Shown here piece by piece: positions 31,675 to 42,790 of a stretch of DNA of 64,000 bases; within the stretch, counting starts at the first letter, position 1, and each line of letters opens with the position of its first letter. The notes below the pieces were generated by a model. That model saw only the letters and a program-made list of their open reading frames with translations. It was not told the origin of the DNA and searched no databases. The DNA is from Persicaria tinctoria (lineage: Eukaryota; Streptophyta; Magnoliopsida; Caryophyllales; Polygonaceae). A program made the translations under genes and the position numbers. The stretch spans positions 6,386,001-6,450,000 of the forward strand of contig JBANSL010000004.1 in NCBI GenBank assembly GCA_037127255.1, read 5' to 3'.

Positions 31675-33940
31675 TGTTGTTGCAGGAGTAAGTCAAGTAT
31701 AGAATAGAATATGGTTTAGAACGACTCCCCTGTCTCAGCAAATAAATACAAGACTTCCTCCCGTTGTAATAAGAGAAAAGTCAGGATCGAATCCACGAGG
31801 AAGCACGTCAGCAATTCTCAGGTAGCTATCAGATTCTCACAGCAGCAGCAAAGCACAGAAACACAGAAGCAGAAAAGACAAATAACCCGGCAAGGGCAAC
31901 TAAAATAAAAGCAAGAACAAATAAAGACAGAAATAAAAGCAAAGCAAAGACAAAAAGTAACTCGAGGACACAGAAGCTGGTCGATCTCGACAAGCTGTCC
32001 TCTAGGTCGACAATGGTAACATGAAACAGAAAATAAAAGCAAATGAAAACAACTCGACAAAGACAGCCCTACTCGACCTCGACAAGAGGTACTCGATATC
32101 GACTAGGAACCGTAAACACAGAAACTTCAGAAATCGACAACAGAAGCAAAGACTCAACTCGACCTAGACTAACTCTCCTCGACCTCGACAAAGGTGTACT
32201 CGAGATCGACAAAGGCTGGTCTATGTCGACTAAGAACAGAAACTTAAAACTTGCAGATTTGAAGACAGAATGCAGAAATTTGACAGAAATAAACTCAATA
32301 TAATAAAAGACTTCCAAGGCTAGGGTTTCAACACCACAACGATAACCATGCAAAACAACACATAAAGGCATAAAAGATCATGCTTTCCATCAAATAACTT
32401 TCGTCATTAACAAATAGGCATATAGAGGCTTTCGCATAAACCCTAATTGTTACTAACCCTTTTTCACATAATTAATCCAAGTTGCATTAAGATCACTTTC
32501 GCTTCAATAATACAAACAATGATCACCTTCAACTCTCGCAAAAGAATCATGCTTATAGGGATAAAAGATGAATCACACAAAAGATCTGACCTTTATCGCA
32601 TCATCTCACATGGCCACCGTCGGGCTCACCCCAGCCCCAGAAGTGGGTGGACTACTCACGCCTCATCGCAATCGCAGACATTGATTGATGAAAAGAACTG
32701 AATTGCATAAACTAAATTCAAAGCCTTTATAATCTTGGCAATCAACTTTCGCTGTAAGCCAAAACCCTAAAAACCTTAAACTCCTAAACTGTATCTCTGA
32801 ATGGAACTAACTACTTGTGTGTAACTTTGAATGATGATTAAAACTGAGCCCCATAGGCTTTATTTATAGCCTTCATTCCCTAGCTATTCTAGAAAAGAAG
32901 ATATCTATCTATATCTAAATTGCTTAAAAGATAAATAAATGACATAATGGAATTAAATCAACTAGGAAAAAGATAAAACTAAATAAGGTAGGTCTTCATG
33001 ATGTGATAGATCTTGTCTCCTTTGGATGGAACTTGATAGTTTCGGATAGATCTTCGATGGATTTGGATAGAATTTTCCGCCTTCGGCATCAAGGAACTCC
33101 AATCCTACTCGGACAAGCCAAGTCGAGAAGATTCTGGAAGCGGCTCTACTCGACCTCGACAAGGTTTTGTCGACCTCGAGTAGGATTAGTCGTCTCGGCT
33201 CGCTGGTGCTCGATGTGCTCGGACCTGGGCTCCTGGGTTCTTGTCGACCTCGACCACGCCTAGTCGATCTCGAGTAAGGTTGGTCTTGTCGACTGGCTCT
33301 GCTCGGGTAAGTCTAGTCGACTGGCTCGGACAAGGAGTCAAGCTCTCGTCGACTTCGACAAGGGCTCCTCGAGGTCGAGTTGGGTGTTGCTTCCGCTTCC
33401 GCGAGCTGGCGTTTCCGCTGGCAGCGAGTGGCTTGATCCGCGGCAGCGACTGGTCCTTTCCGCTGCAGCGAGTCTTCTGGTCGTCTTCGGCTTCGTCCTC
33501 GGACAGCTTCTCCTTGTCGACTCCGGACGTGGGCGTCTGGGCTTCGTCGACCTCGACGAGGACTTGTCGAGGTCGAGTAGGGTCCGGAGCTCGGTTTGGC
33601 TGGCTCGCTCGATCATGGTCTGCTCGACCAAGGCCGTTCGGCCATGGCTCGTCTAGGTCGAGTAAGCCTACTCGAGATCGAGTAGCCTCGTCTCTTGGAC
33701 TTGTTCCGCTGCTTTGACCTTGGACTTCTGTAGTGTTTTTTCGAGCTTTTCCGACCTTCTGTAGAATTGCTGTAAATGCCTCGATTTCTGCGAATTAAAC
33801 AGAAACTGGTGTAGATTCCATAATTTGGCAAATAAACATAAACTACGTAGATTCTGTACTATTCTAGCCCAAATGAATGCAATGTATACAGAAATTGATA
33901 TAAAAGTTACCGTAAAACATGGCAGATTCCGCTCACAACA
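31675..33940 (-). repeat. 3' LTR of the non-autonomous element, 2266 bp
   Basis: Two clusters of TCGA-rich dyads lie at about 31975-32235 and 33110-33700. They are built from units such as tactcgacctcgacaagg and their reverse complements. A conserved core at 32570-32700 also appears in the solo LTR at 52119-54071. Frames in the second cluster are by-products of the repeats. Confidence 0.92.
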
Positions 33941-35391
33941 AACACCCCATACTTAAGCTTGCTTGTCCTCAAGCAATACTTTTATTTGTCATTCAGGGGA
34001 AGTAATTAAAACTCTCAACATTTTAGATTCATTCTTATATGTCCCTGCAATCAATTACCATCCTCGAAAAGGTTCTAGTGTCTCAAATCCATGCATGTGC
34101 AAATATATCAAAGCAACATCTACTCACAAAAGGAGGATTATGCACAAACAATCTATACGTGACAAAGCATTGATAATCAAGAAGACTTTAATTTAAGCTC
34201 ATGAAGGAGTAGATAGGTAAAAGGCTAAAGGTGGGCAATTTCTGGCAATGTGGTGCTTTTATGATCCGGGGAAATGGAGTATTTCCAAATTGAATTTCCA
34301 CATTCCTTCTCCATAAGATTCATCACCTTTCATAATGCTTTTTCTCAATAATAATGCTTTTACCCCTCTAACCTCAGCACTGCCTTCTCGCGAGTCACAA
34401 ACATGGGTGTCATGAATGGCCCCGGATACTTAGTGCTTTGGACTCCTCACAATGTGTCCCATCTCTCCAAACTATTATCTTAGAGAGCAGGGTCAATCTA
34501 CCTTTATCTCCTGAGGTGATTGGATTTTCTTTCACTCCTTAAATTTTCCATATATTTCATACAATTTCCTTCCAAACTCCAAATATGATAATAACAACAC
34601 AAACACCATATGACATCTCCATAATGTAACATCATTCTCAACATAATCCCCGGATAAGGTAAAGAATGGCAAATATTTAGATCATGTGGAGCAATATATG
34701 AAATAAGGCATTTTATGGCTTTTGTGATGCGTAAGCATAGGTAAGGCTAGGATATAAACAATATGAGCATTATATGGAGTCCTCCATCATCTTATCATGC
34801 AATATGTCAAAAGCAATTTCAAATTTTACCTCCTTTCATGGTTTTCAAGAAATAATGCACTTCATTGTGACTTCCCCTTACTAGGCAATTTCATGCTATA
34901 TCTCTAATGAATCCAATTTTGCATCGTCGAGTCCAATATAAGCTTCCATGACATTATTCAAAAATTTCAATGGGGGTCATTTTTCAAGATTTTTGGAAAA
35001 CATGCATATAAGCACATAAATAAATAATGCATTCCAAAATAGCCATGTAGCAATTCCAAGAAATAATGCACACATAATGTCAAGTATGGAAAATATGCAT
35101 AATGTAAGCCCTTCCCCCACCCCATACTTAAACATTACAGTGTCCTCACTGTATAAAAAAAACAATGTAAAGGGTAAAGAAAGAAACTCACAAGACATGT
35201 GTGCAGAGCTGCAAAATTTCGAATGGAGCACCTCTTAGTCCGAGTAAGCTTTGGTTCTATCCATTGACCTGAAAAAGTAGAAGACATATACCCATAATAG
35301 CAAAAACAAAAACAAAGTCTCAAATGTCCTAAAAAGTCTATGTACATGCTCTAGATTTTATAGTCGCTAGGCCGACTTTCTCCATTTAGCA
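33941..35391 (-). other. Internal non-coding part of the non-autonomous element
   Basis: Next to the 3' LTR the minus strand reads ttgcttgaggacaagcaa, then cttaagtatggggtgttt. This matches the conserved phrase found before the polypurine tract in Tat/Athila-type elements. No frame of note is present. Confidence 0.7.
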
Positions 35392-36228
35392 TTAGCCTGG
35401 CTCATCTTTGTCCGGAGGTATAGGTGGATCTGGTGGTTCCTCCGGTGGTGGGAAGCGTGGGATGTCATCCGGGGGCATCATGTGAAGAAGCTTGAACCTC
35501 CCTGAGTGGATGCTCCATGGCTCCTTCCATCCATCTTCCTGGGCTCCAGCTGGCATGCATAAAGGAATATATAAAGGAAATTTGCATACCTCATCGCCAT
35601 AGCTCTTCCGTTCCATTGGTTGATTTGTTTGCGCGTCTCCACCACAGCAAAGCGGTGGAGTGGGAAGAGATATTTCCACCTCATCATGTGGAGCAGCATG
35701 CCACTTTGCTAGGACCCCATACTTGAATATGAACATCGGTTGCTCAAAATTGTCAGGAATAGCCTTCACCTTATAAGGCAAAGGTGACTTTGAAGCACCA
35801 TGGGCAATGACGTCCGGATTTTGCGTTGGTGGCTCTTCTTCTTCTTGGGATCCTTCCAAAGATTCTTCAAAGATAGATGGTGAAATAGAGGAAGGACATA
35901 CCTGGGTTTCTGTGGTACAGATGATTTTGGCTGGTGTTTCTGGATCAGTTCCTCCAGAATGTGTATATGTCGAGTCCAGGTAATGTTCCCATCTACGCAA
36001 CACAAGCTCAGCTTCTGCTTGTTCCCTTGCTGCTTTCTCAGCGGCGAGAGCAGCATCTTTAGTGGCGATAGCAGCATCTCTATTGGCTAGCTCCCTTGTA
36101 AGTCTGGCAATCAGCTGTTCTTGTGTTTCTGCGGCCGCCATGGCTCTTTTCAGTTTAGAATGGATGTGTAGGACATGTTCCGGATCATCTAAGGTGTCAA
36201 ACTCAGGTGGCTGACCAGAACGGCGCAT
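35392..36228 (-). CDS. Unknown 278-aa coiled-coil protein of the non-autonomous LTR element
   Basis: The only substantial frame of the element starts 63 bp from its primer site, the place where gag normally lies. Residues about 27-85 (KRAMAAAETQEQLIARLTRE onward) form an Ala/Glu/Lys/Arg-rich heptad-like segment predicted to be a coiled coil. Residues about 120-150 are acidic. The C-terminus is proline-rich (DDIPRFPPPEEPPDPPIPPDK). There is no CCHC zinc knuckle, protease DSG or YxDD motif, so it is not a standard gag. The frame is uninterrupted although the LTRs have diverged. It may be a derived gag or an accessory protein; I do not recognise the family. Confidence 0.6.
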   Translation of the reverse strand: MRRSGQPPEFDTLDDPEHVLHIHSKLKRAMAAAETQEQLIARLTRELANRDAAIATKDAALAAEKAAREQAEAELVLRRWEHYLDSTYTHSGGTDPETPAKIICTTETQVCPSSISPSIFEESLEGSQEEEEPPTQNPDVIAHGASKSPLPYKVKAIPDNFEQPMFIFKYGVLAKWHAAPHDEVEISLPTPPLCCGGDAQTNQPMERKSYGDEVCKFPLYIPLCMPAGAQEDGWKEPWSIHSGRFKLLHMMPPDDIPRFPPPEEPPDPPIPPDKDEPG

Positions 36229-36290
36229 ACACCTGCGAAGTAACTTAAAAGAAAAGTGAGATCTGACTACCTAAGGCGAGAATGATTGCC

Positions 36291-36308
36291 TCCCCGGCAA
36301 CGGCGCCA
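36291..36308 (-). other. Primer binding site (tRNA-Asp)
   Basis: The minus strand reads TGGCGCCGTTGCCGGGGA, the exact complement of the 3' end of plant tRNA-Asp(GTC) including CCA. It lies three bases inside the 5' LTR. Confidence 0.88.
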
Positions 36309-36311
36309 ATT

Positions 36312-38577
36312 TGTTGTTGCAGGAGTAAGTCAAGTATAGAATAGAATATGGTTTAGAACGACTCCCCTGTCTCAGCAAATAAATACAAGACTTCCTCCCG
36401 TTGTAATAAGAGAAAAGTCAGGATCGAATCCACGAGGAAGCACGTCAGCAATTCTCAGGTAGCTATCAGATTCTCACAGCAGCAGCAAAGCACAGAAACA
36501 CAGAAGCAGAAAAGACAAATAACCCGGCAAGGGCAACTAAAATAAAAGCAAGAACAAATAAAGACAGAAATAAAAGCAAAGCAAAGACAAAAAGTAACTC
36601 GAGGACACAGAAGCTGGTCGATCTCGACAAGCTGTCCTCTAGGTCGACAATGGTAACAGGAAACAGAAAATAAAAGCAAATGAAAACAACTCGACAAAGA
36701 CAACCCTACTCGACCTCGACAAGAGGTACTCGATATCGACTAGGAACCGTAAACACGGAAACTTCAGAAATCGACAACAGAAGCAAAGACTCAACTCGAC
36801 CTAGACTAACTCTCCTCGACCTCGACAAAGGTGTACTCGAGATCGACAAAGGCTGGTCTATGTCGACTAAGAACAGAAACTTAAAACTTGCAGATTTGAA
36901 GACAGAATGCAGAAATTTGACAGAAATAAACTCAATATAATAAAAGACTTCCAAGGCTAGGGTTTCAACACCACAACGATAACCATGCAAAACAACACAT
37001 AAAGGCATAAAAGATCATGCTTTCCATCAAATAACTTTCGTCATTAACAAATAGGCATATAGAGGCTTTCGCATAAACCCTAATTGTTACTAACCCTTTT
37101 TCACATAATTAATCCAAGTTGCATTAAGATCACTTTCGCTTCAATAATACAAACAAGGATCACCTTCAACTCTCGCAAAAGAATCATGCTTATAGGGATA
37201 GAAGATGAATCACACAAAAGATCTGACCTTTATCGCATCATCTCACATGGCCACCGTCGGGCTCACCCCAGCCCCAGAAGTGGGTGGACTACTCACGCCT
37301 CATCGCAATCGCAGACATTGATTGATGAAAAGAACTGAATTGCATAAACTAAATTCAAAGCCTTTATAATCTTGGCAATCAACTTTCGCTGTAAGCCAAA
37401 ACCCTAAAAACCTTAAACTCCTAAACTGTATCTCTGAATGGAACTAACTACTTGTGTGTAACTTTGAATGATGATTAAAACTGAGCCCCATAGGCTTTAT
37501 TTATAGCCTTCATTCCCTAGCTATTCTAGAAAAGAAGATATCTATCTATATCTAAATTGCTTAAAAGATAAATAAATGACATAATGGAATTAAATCAACT
37601 AGGAAAAAGATAAAACTAAATAAGGTAGGTCTTCATGATGTGATAGATCTTGTCTCCTTTGGATGGAACTTGATAGTTTCGGATAGATCTTCGATGGATT
37701 TGGATAGAATTTTCCGCCTTCGGCATCAAGGAACTCCAATCCTACTCGGACAAGCCAAGTCGAGAAGATTCTGGAAGCGGCTCTACTCGACCTCGACAAG
37801 GTTTTGTCGACCTCGAGTAGGATTAGTCGTCTCGGCTCGCTGGTGCTCGATGTGCTCGGACCTGGGCTCCTGGGTTCTTGTCGACCTCGACCACGCCTAG
37901 TCGATCTCGAGTAAGGTTGGTCTTGTCGACTGGCTCTGCTCGGGTAAGTCTAGTCGACTGGCTCGGACAAGGAGTCAAGCTCTCGTCGACTTCGACAAGG
38001 GCTCCTCGAGGTCGAGTTGGGTGTTGCTTCCGCTTCCGCGAGCTGGCTCTTCTGCTGGCAGCGAGTGGCTTGATCCGCGGCAGCGACTGGTCCTTTCCGC
38101 TGCAGCGAGTCTCCTGGTCGTCTTCGGCTTCGTCCTCGGACAGCTTCTCCTTGTCGACTCCGGACGTGGGCGTCTGGGCTTCGTCGACCTCGACGAGGAC
38201 TTGTCGAGGTCGAGTAGGGTCCGGAGCTCGGTTTGGCTGGCTCGCTCGATCATGGTCTGCTCGACCAAGGCCGTTCCGCCATGGCTCGTCTAGGTCGAGT
38301 AAGCCTACTCGAGATCGAGTAGCCTCGTCTCTTGGACTTGTTCCGCTGCTTTGACCTTGGACTTCTGTAGTGTTTTTCCGAGCTTTTCCGACCTTCTGTA
38401 GAATTGCTGTAAATGCCTCGATTTCTGCGAATTAAACAGAAACTGATGTAGATTCCATAATTTGGCAAATAAACATAAACTACGTAGATTCTGTACTATT
38501 CTAGCCCAAATGAATGCAATGTATACAGAAATCGATATAAAAGTTACTGTAAAACATGGCAGATTCCGCTCACAACA
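36312..38577 (-). repeat. 5' LTR of the non-autonomous element, 2266 bp
   Basis: Same length and ends as 31675-33940. Substitutions cluster slightly near 38048-38056. Followed by the GGCAC target copy. Confidence 0.92.
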
Positions 38578-38582
38578 GGCAC

Positions 38583-40058
38583 CCTAAGAGCAACACATAA
38601 ATTGGTTCCTCCTATTGGAATCTCATTGAAATCTAGGAACTGATGAGGACGAGACCTGCAAGTCTCATTTTGATGTCATAGAGCTTTATGTAACCATGAC
38701 TACCTCTCATATACATATTTATTTTCAGTTAATATATTTTAACCTTGAAAAAAAAAAAGAATGCACTCGAGGAAACCACAAGAGCGTGTTTGTCGAAATT
38801 TTGAAAGATTATTTGATAAGTTATGCATCTTTTCTTGTAACTCTCATCCCTGTTTTGTGTTGGTATTCCTTGGCATATGAAGGATCACCAAATATACCAC
38901 ATGGTCAGCTCAGAAGTAAAATATCTAGAATGCTCCTTGTTTCTCTCCAAATAATAAACTGCAAAGAACTGCCTTTGATACTAGTTTATTATTTCTTACA
39001 TGAATGAGTTTCTTCCAGAAGAATCAGCGACATAACATATCAGAAGAGACTTGGGGTCAGGTTTTATATATCCTTCCGCCGTTGTGTACATGAAGATCTA
39101 GAAAGGTATGATCCTGAAGATACTAATATCTTTGTCATATTAGTTTCAAGTCAAACATCTTCTTTGTCATGTTAGGTGGTTTCCTGTTCAAGTTTCTAAA
39201 TGATTGTTTGAATAACCGAAACCTGAAAGGGATCCTTAAGAATTTCTCTCACTCATCTCCGATTTGGTGGAAAGAAAATCTTATGTGATATGTCTAATTT
39301 GGTTGCTTCTCTTGAAATTCAATTTGAAATCAGTCTGATTCTAACCATCTTTGTTGCTCTGCTAGAATTATTGGATCAAGTCGTTGTATCAGCCATTTAG
39401 AGAGCCAGCTATTTACATCTGATGATTCCCTCCCAGGTATATTCACTAATGACGCCACACTTGCATGTTCATACGATTTCTATGAAGGTAACCAAATAGC
39501 CAATTACACAGAAGTTACAAGCTAGATGAATCAGCTAGCTGAAACAAGATTTATTAGTTAATCTCTTCTGTGATGTACACGCAGTTTCGAAAACCCAAGG
39601 CGAAAAGGAATTAAGTAATGGATATATGAATGCCGTTGAAATCCCCTGAACACTGATTACCTATAATTCATCCAAATAAAGATTAAGAAGGCTATTATAT
39701 TGCTGATATCATACTTTCTGTTCGTCCATCATCTATGCTTGGATGCCAAAGTTTCTGTGCGCATAAATACGATCTAAAGTACTTAGTCAAATTCATTTCA
39801 ATCTCAGCGCGCATTATAGAGAAAGATATAAAGGAAGGCTAAACATCTCATTTATTTGGAACGAAAAACTAAACAACGTACTGTTTAATAAAAGACAGGA
39901 TGGTCTAATGAATTTCGGAGGCCCTGTGCTAATACACACAAATTTCACACTGTTGGAATTCGATCCTTTCATATTTTTTTCTATAATTGATGGCAGAACT
40001 GAAGTTCCTAGAGGAGAGGATGGAAGATGAAGTGGCCTTGATTTTAGAGGCCCTGTGC
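38583..40058. other. Host DNA between the LTR element and copy B, no supported gene
   Basis: Short plus-strand segments look exon-like: TLIPVLCWYSLAYEGS near 38840, and KRLGVRFYISFRRCVHEDL near 39045-39110. None makes a gene model. From about 39750 it is the 3' flank of copy B, matching that of copy A. Confidence 0.4.
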
Positions 40059-40895
40059 TCAGTGCCGGCCATGATAAAAGATCTCGCCTCCGCCCATATA
40101 ACATCCATTTCTCAGGTAGAGGTTGTCGAAAATACCCAGGTACTGGTGTTGAGGTGGGTTGATTTGCCTTAGAGTCTGCTTGCAGAAAACCAGCCACGGC
40201 AGGATGGACATACTCAGATTTTGGCAACAGTTCAAGTCGATCTCCTTCAATTTGGTGCATTTGTCCACAACTCGCTTCACCCCATGGGAAGATATGCGTT
40301 GGCAGTCCCCGACATTCAGAAGCATGAGGAGTGGGCATTTCTCAGCAATATCGATCAGGGCTTGATCGTTAAGACCCGATCTAGACGCTATCAAAGACTC
40401 CAACTTCAGCTTTCGCTTGTCCAGGCCAAGACTCGTGACCCCCGAGCACTGATCTATGTCCAAGTGCTTTAAAGAGTGACAATCCCTCAATATCAGCCCA
40501 ACACCCTTCTTGGAGATCTCAGTGCATCCTCTCAGCTGCAGCGTCTCAAGATTCGGACAAGCTAGAGCAATCTTCCCTAAGCATTCGTCGCTCAAGTTAC
40601 TGTTATGCGACAGATCAAGGGTTCTGATTTCAGCATTGCTTACCCCCAAAGTAGACGAAGGTTCGCTCCCCACTATATTAGAAAAGTGAGTCATTTCAAG
40701 GGTTTCTAGCAAGGGGCATTGCTGGATCAAGGTGAACATTGTCCGATCCGATAGATGTCCCCCATATTCACCCTCACGAAGCTTGACACTCCTGAGCATT
40801 GTTAGCGAGTTTGCAATGATTCCCATCAGCTCATCAGACAGGAAATACACTCCAACAAGAACCAAGTGATGAAGAGAATCGTAGCATTTCAGGAA
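40059..40895 (-). pseudogene. F-box/LRR copy B, C-terminal part
   Basis: This is the C-terminal LRR region, closely matching copy A (CPNLETLQLRGC, CHSLKHLDIDQC, KCPLLMLLNVGDC) and ending at the same stop. It is cut at ...SFL/KCYDSLHH by the hAT insertion. The Met-Pro-Ser start available at 40907 is encoded by the hAT terminal repeat, so it is not the gene's own. Target copy TTCAGGAA occupies 40888-40895. Confidence 0.9.
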
Positions 40896-41746
40896 TAGGG
40901 ATGGCAATGGGTCGGGTGATGGGTGGATGATCTACTTCCGTCACCCGACCCACCATCCAAAATCCTTCACCCTACCCGACCCATCACCCACCAAATATTT
41001 CACCCGCCCCGTCCACCCATCACCCACCGGGTGATCGGGTGGATCGGGTGATAATTCGGGTGAAATACAAGACATCAAATTTAGGGGTGGGCGTAGGACG
41101 GGACGGGACGGGAGTCGTATATTATACGTATAATTACGCACAATATACACACACTATACACGTACAATGTATACATATAATATACTTCTTTTTTTTTAAT
41201 CAATACAGTGTATGTATATATATACATGTAGTGTGTATATATATAATTATATTCTACAGTGTATATATACTTCTCTCTTTTTAAAAAAAATCAATATTGT
41301 GTATATATACATTTATAATCTACACATACATATGTATTCTGTATACTATATATATATATACTATACTAGTGTAGATCCCGTCCCGTATACGGAGAATACA
41401 TTATAGGGATGACAATTTCACCCGCACCCGACGGATACCCGTCTCATCCGACCCGAAAAAGTTAGTGAAATCATTTATAGGTATATTGAATTAGGGTTTA
41501 TGGGGGTATATTAGTAATTTTACATATAAAATATAATTATATAATATTATTCGGGTGACGGGTCGGGTGACGGATCGGGTGATGGGTCGGGTGACGGGTG
41601 GGGAATGTCTTCACCCGAATCCGACCCGATCCATCACCCGTTCACCCATCACCCATTTAATATCCGCTTTATTTCGGATTTTCACCCACTTTTTCGGGTC
41701 GGGTGAGACGGATATCCGTCGGGTGCGGGTGAAATTGCCATCCCTA
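40896..41746. mobile_element. Composite hAT (Ac/Ds-like) element, 851 bp, TSD TTCAGGAA
   Basis: It starts TAGGGATGGCAATGGG, ends ATTGCCATCCCTA, and is flanked by TTCAGGAA at 40888-40895 and 41747-41754. Copy A has a single ttcaggaa here, the empty site. Eight-base TSDs and TAGGGATG ends define Ac-like hAT elements. Subterminal regions are packed with gggtcgggtga/tcacccgaccc units. A second TAGGGATGACAATTTCACCC at 41404 pairs with the right end, so 41404-41746 looks like a complete smaller element inside. No transposase is encoded. Confidence 0.92.
41087..41402. repeat. AT/GT-rich core with gacggg borders inside the hAT element
   Basis: A patch starting gtaggacgggacgggac and ending gatcccgtcccgtatac encloses (TA)- and (TATG)-rich DNA with low-complexity frames. 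The paired borders suggest a further nested insertion. Confidence 0.4.
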
Positions 41747-41754
41747 TTCAGGAA

Positions 41755-42790
41755 CGATGAAAGGCCAGCAAAGGTGAGGCGTTCAGGATTCGCCATGTAT
41801 CCATAACGGTACATGTCTTCGTCTTCATCTTCACAACAGTTGATCAAAGAGAAGCTCTTCAGTGGTAGGTTAGCCTCAGCTATAACTTTGAGCAGAGAAT
41901 CAGATACGGCTGTATTGGAGAAGACGATATTCGACAGATTTAGAGCGCGAGATAGAGGCATTCTAATCTGGTTAGGCTCCAATTTCATCCGGTGGAATCC
42001 AATCGTCTTCAAATTCTTGGAGGCTTCCAATGCAAGTGCGATCCCTTTTGGGGTAACCTTCCGGCAACCTTTCACCACAATCTCCTCCAAATTCGGGCAT
42101 TTCTCTGAAAGCGAAATTACAGACTCATCAGAGACCCAACTGTTCCCCTTCAAATCGATCCGCCTCAAACTTCCCTCGAGTTTCGAAACCAACGAAGAAA
42201 TTCCATCATCCGTGGCGTTTCTCAAGGATTTGCCATAATAATTAATTTCATCATTATCCTCATCCTTATAATCATCATCATCGTCACCACCACAGTAAAT
42301 AGAAAGATATGAATAGCTATGACGGCTCAGATCCAACTCCTCCAAATTGGGGAAAAGAGTCGCAATCACCTCCAGATCAGTATCATCAAACCCCTCGGTG
42401 AGGTAACAGATCTTGAACGACTTGACACCGCTCAGAATCGAGGCCGGAAACTGCAGGAGTGCATCGACGGGGAGGCGATCGAGGTTGGACAGATCTAGGG
42501 TTTCAAGGTGCAACTTGAATTGGGAGATTTGGTGTAAAACTGGCTCAACCTGGCCGCGGAAATCGGAGAGGGAGATGTGATTGAGGTTGGAGAATCGGCG
42601 GAGAAGGGATGAAAGCAAGTACTCCGTATATAAGAAGTCGGGCCGAAGATGTGAAGGGATCGATTGAAGCAACTTGTGATAGAGCACAAGTACTTGCAGA
42701 CAAGAGATAGGGATGGGAGATGATGATGGCGATGGAGATCGTGGTCGAGCTTAGAGATGATCTGCTCCCATAATTCCACAGGGAGGTCTG
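41755..42790 (-). pseudogene. F-box/LRR copy B, N-terminal part with frameshift
   Basis: It encodes the F-box (MELWEQIISKLDHDL...LVCKYLCSI) and LRRs matching copy A up to the hAT site. An 11-bp insertion at about 42622-42632 shifts the frame between GPTSY and the following LLSSLLRRF. Its acidic loop (GGDDDDDYKDEDNDE) differs in length from that of copy A. At the 5' side, coding sequence stops near 42790, where about 1.3 kb of foreign DNA separates it from its ATG. With the downstream hAT insertion this copy is certainly non-functional. Confidence 0.9.
42622..42632. other. 11-bp frameshifting insertion in copy B
   Basis: Copy A reads gcaagtaagaagtc where copy B reads gcaagta, then ctccgtatata, then agaagtc. 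TA lies at the left border and the right end of the insert is TATA. It may be an imperfect Stowaway excision footprint; that is inference. Confidence 0.7.

Larger units (their letters stand above)
31675..38577 (-). mobile_element. Non-autonomous LTR retrotransposon (LARD-like), TSD GGCAC
   Basis: This 6903-bp element has two 2266-bp LTRs (TGTTGTTGCAGG...CTCACAACA) flanked by GGCAC at 31670-31674 and 38578-38582. The minus-strand primer site TGGCGCCGTTGCCGGGGA matches the 3' end of plant tRNA-Asp, as in Athila/Tat-type Ty3/gypsy elements. The internal region is only 2371 bp. It has no protease, reverse transcriptase or integrase, just one 278-codon frame. About 14 substitutions separate the LTRs by eye. 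It must have been copied with enzymes supplied by another element. Confidence 0.92.

Noticed and set aside
33241..33717. 158-codon plus-strand frame and overlapping frames in the LTR, repeated at 37878-38354
   Set aside because: These are translations of TCGA-dyad repeats (repeated STSTR, RSR). They are low-complexity, overlap on both strands and lie inside LTRs.
40059..40907. A separate 282-codon gene starting MPSLFLKCYD
   Set aside because: The first codons come from the hAT terminal repeat; the rest is the C-terminal part of copy B.
41087..41402. Plus-strand frames rich in Tyr and Ile (81 and 64 codons)
   Set aside because: Translations of TA/TATG simple repeats inside the hAT element.
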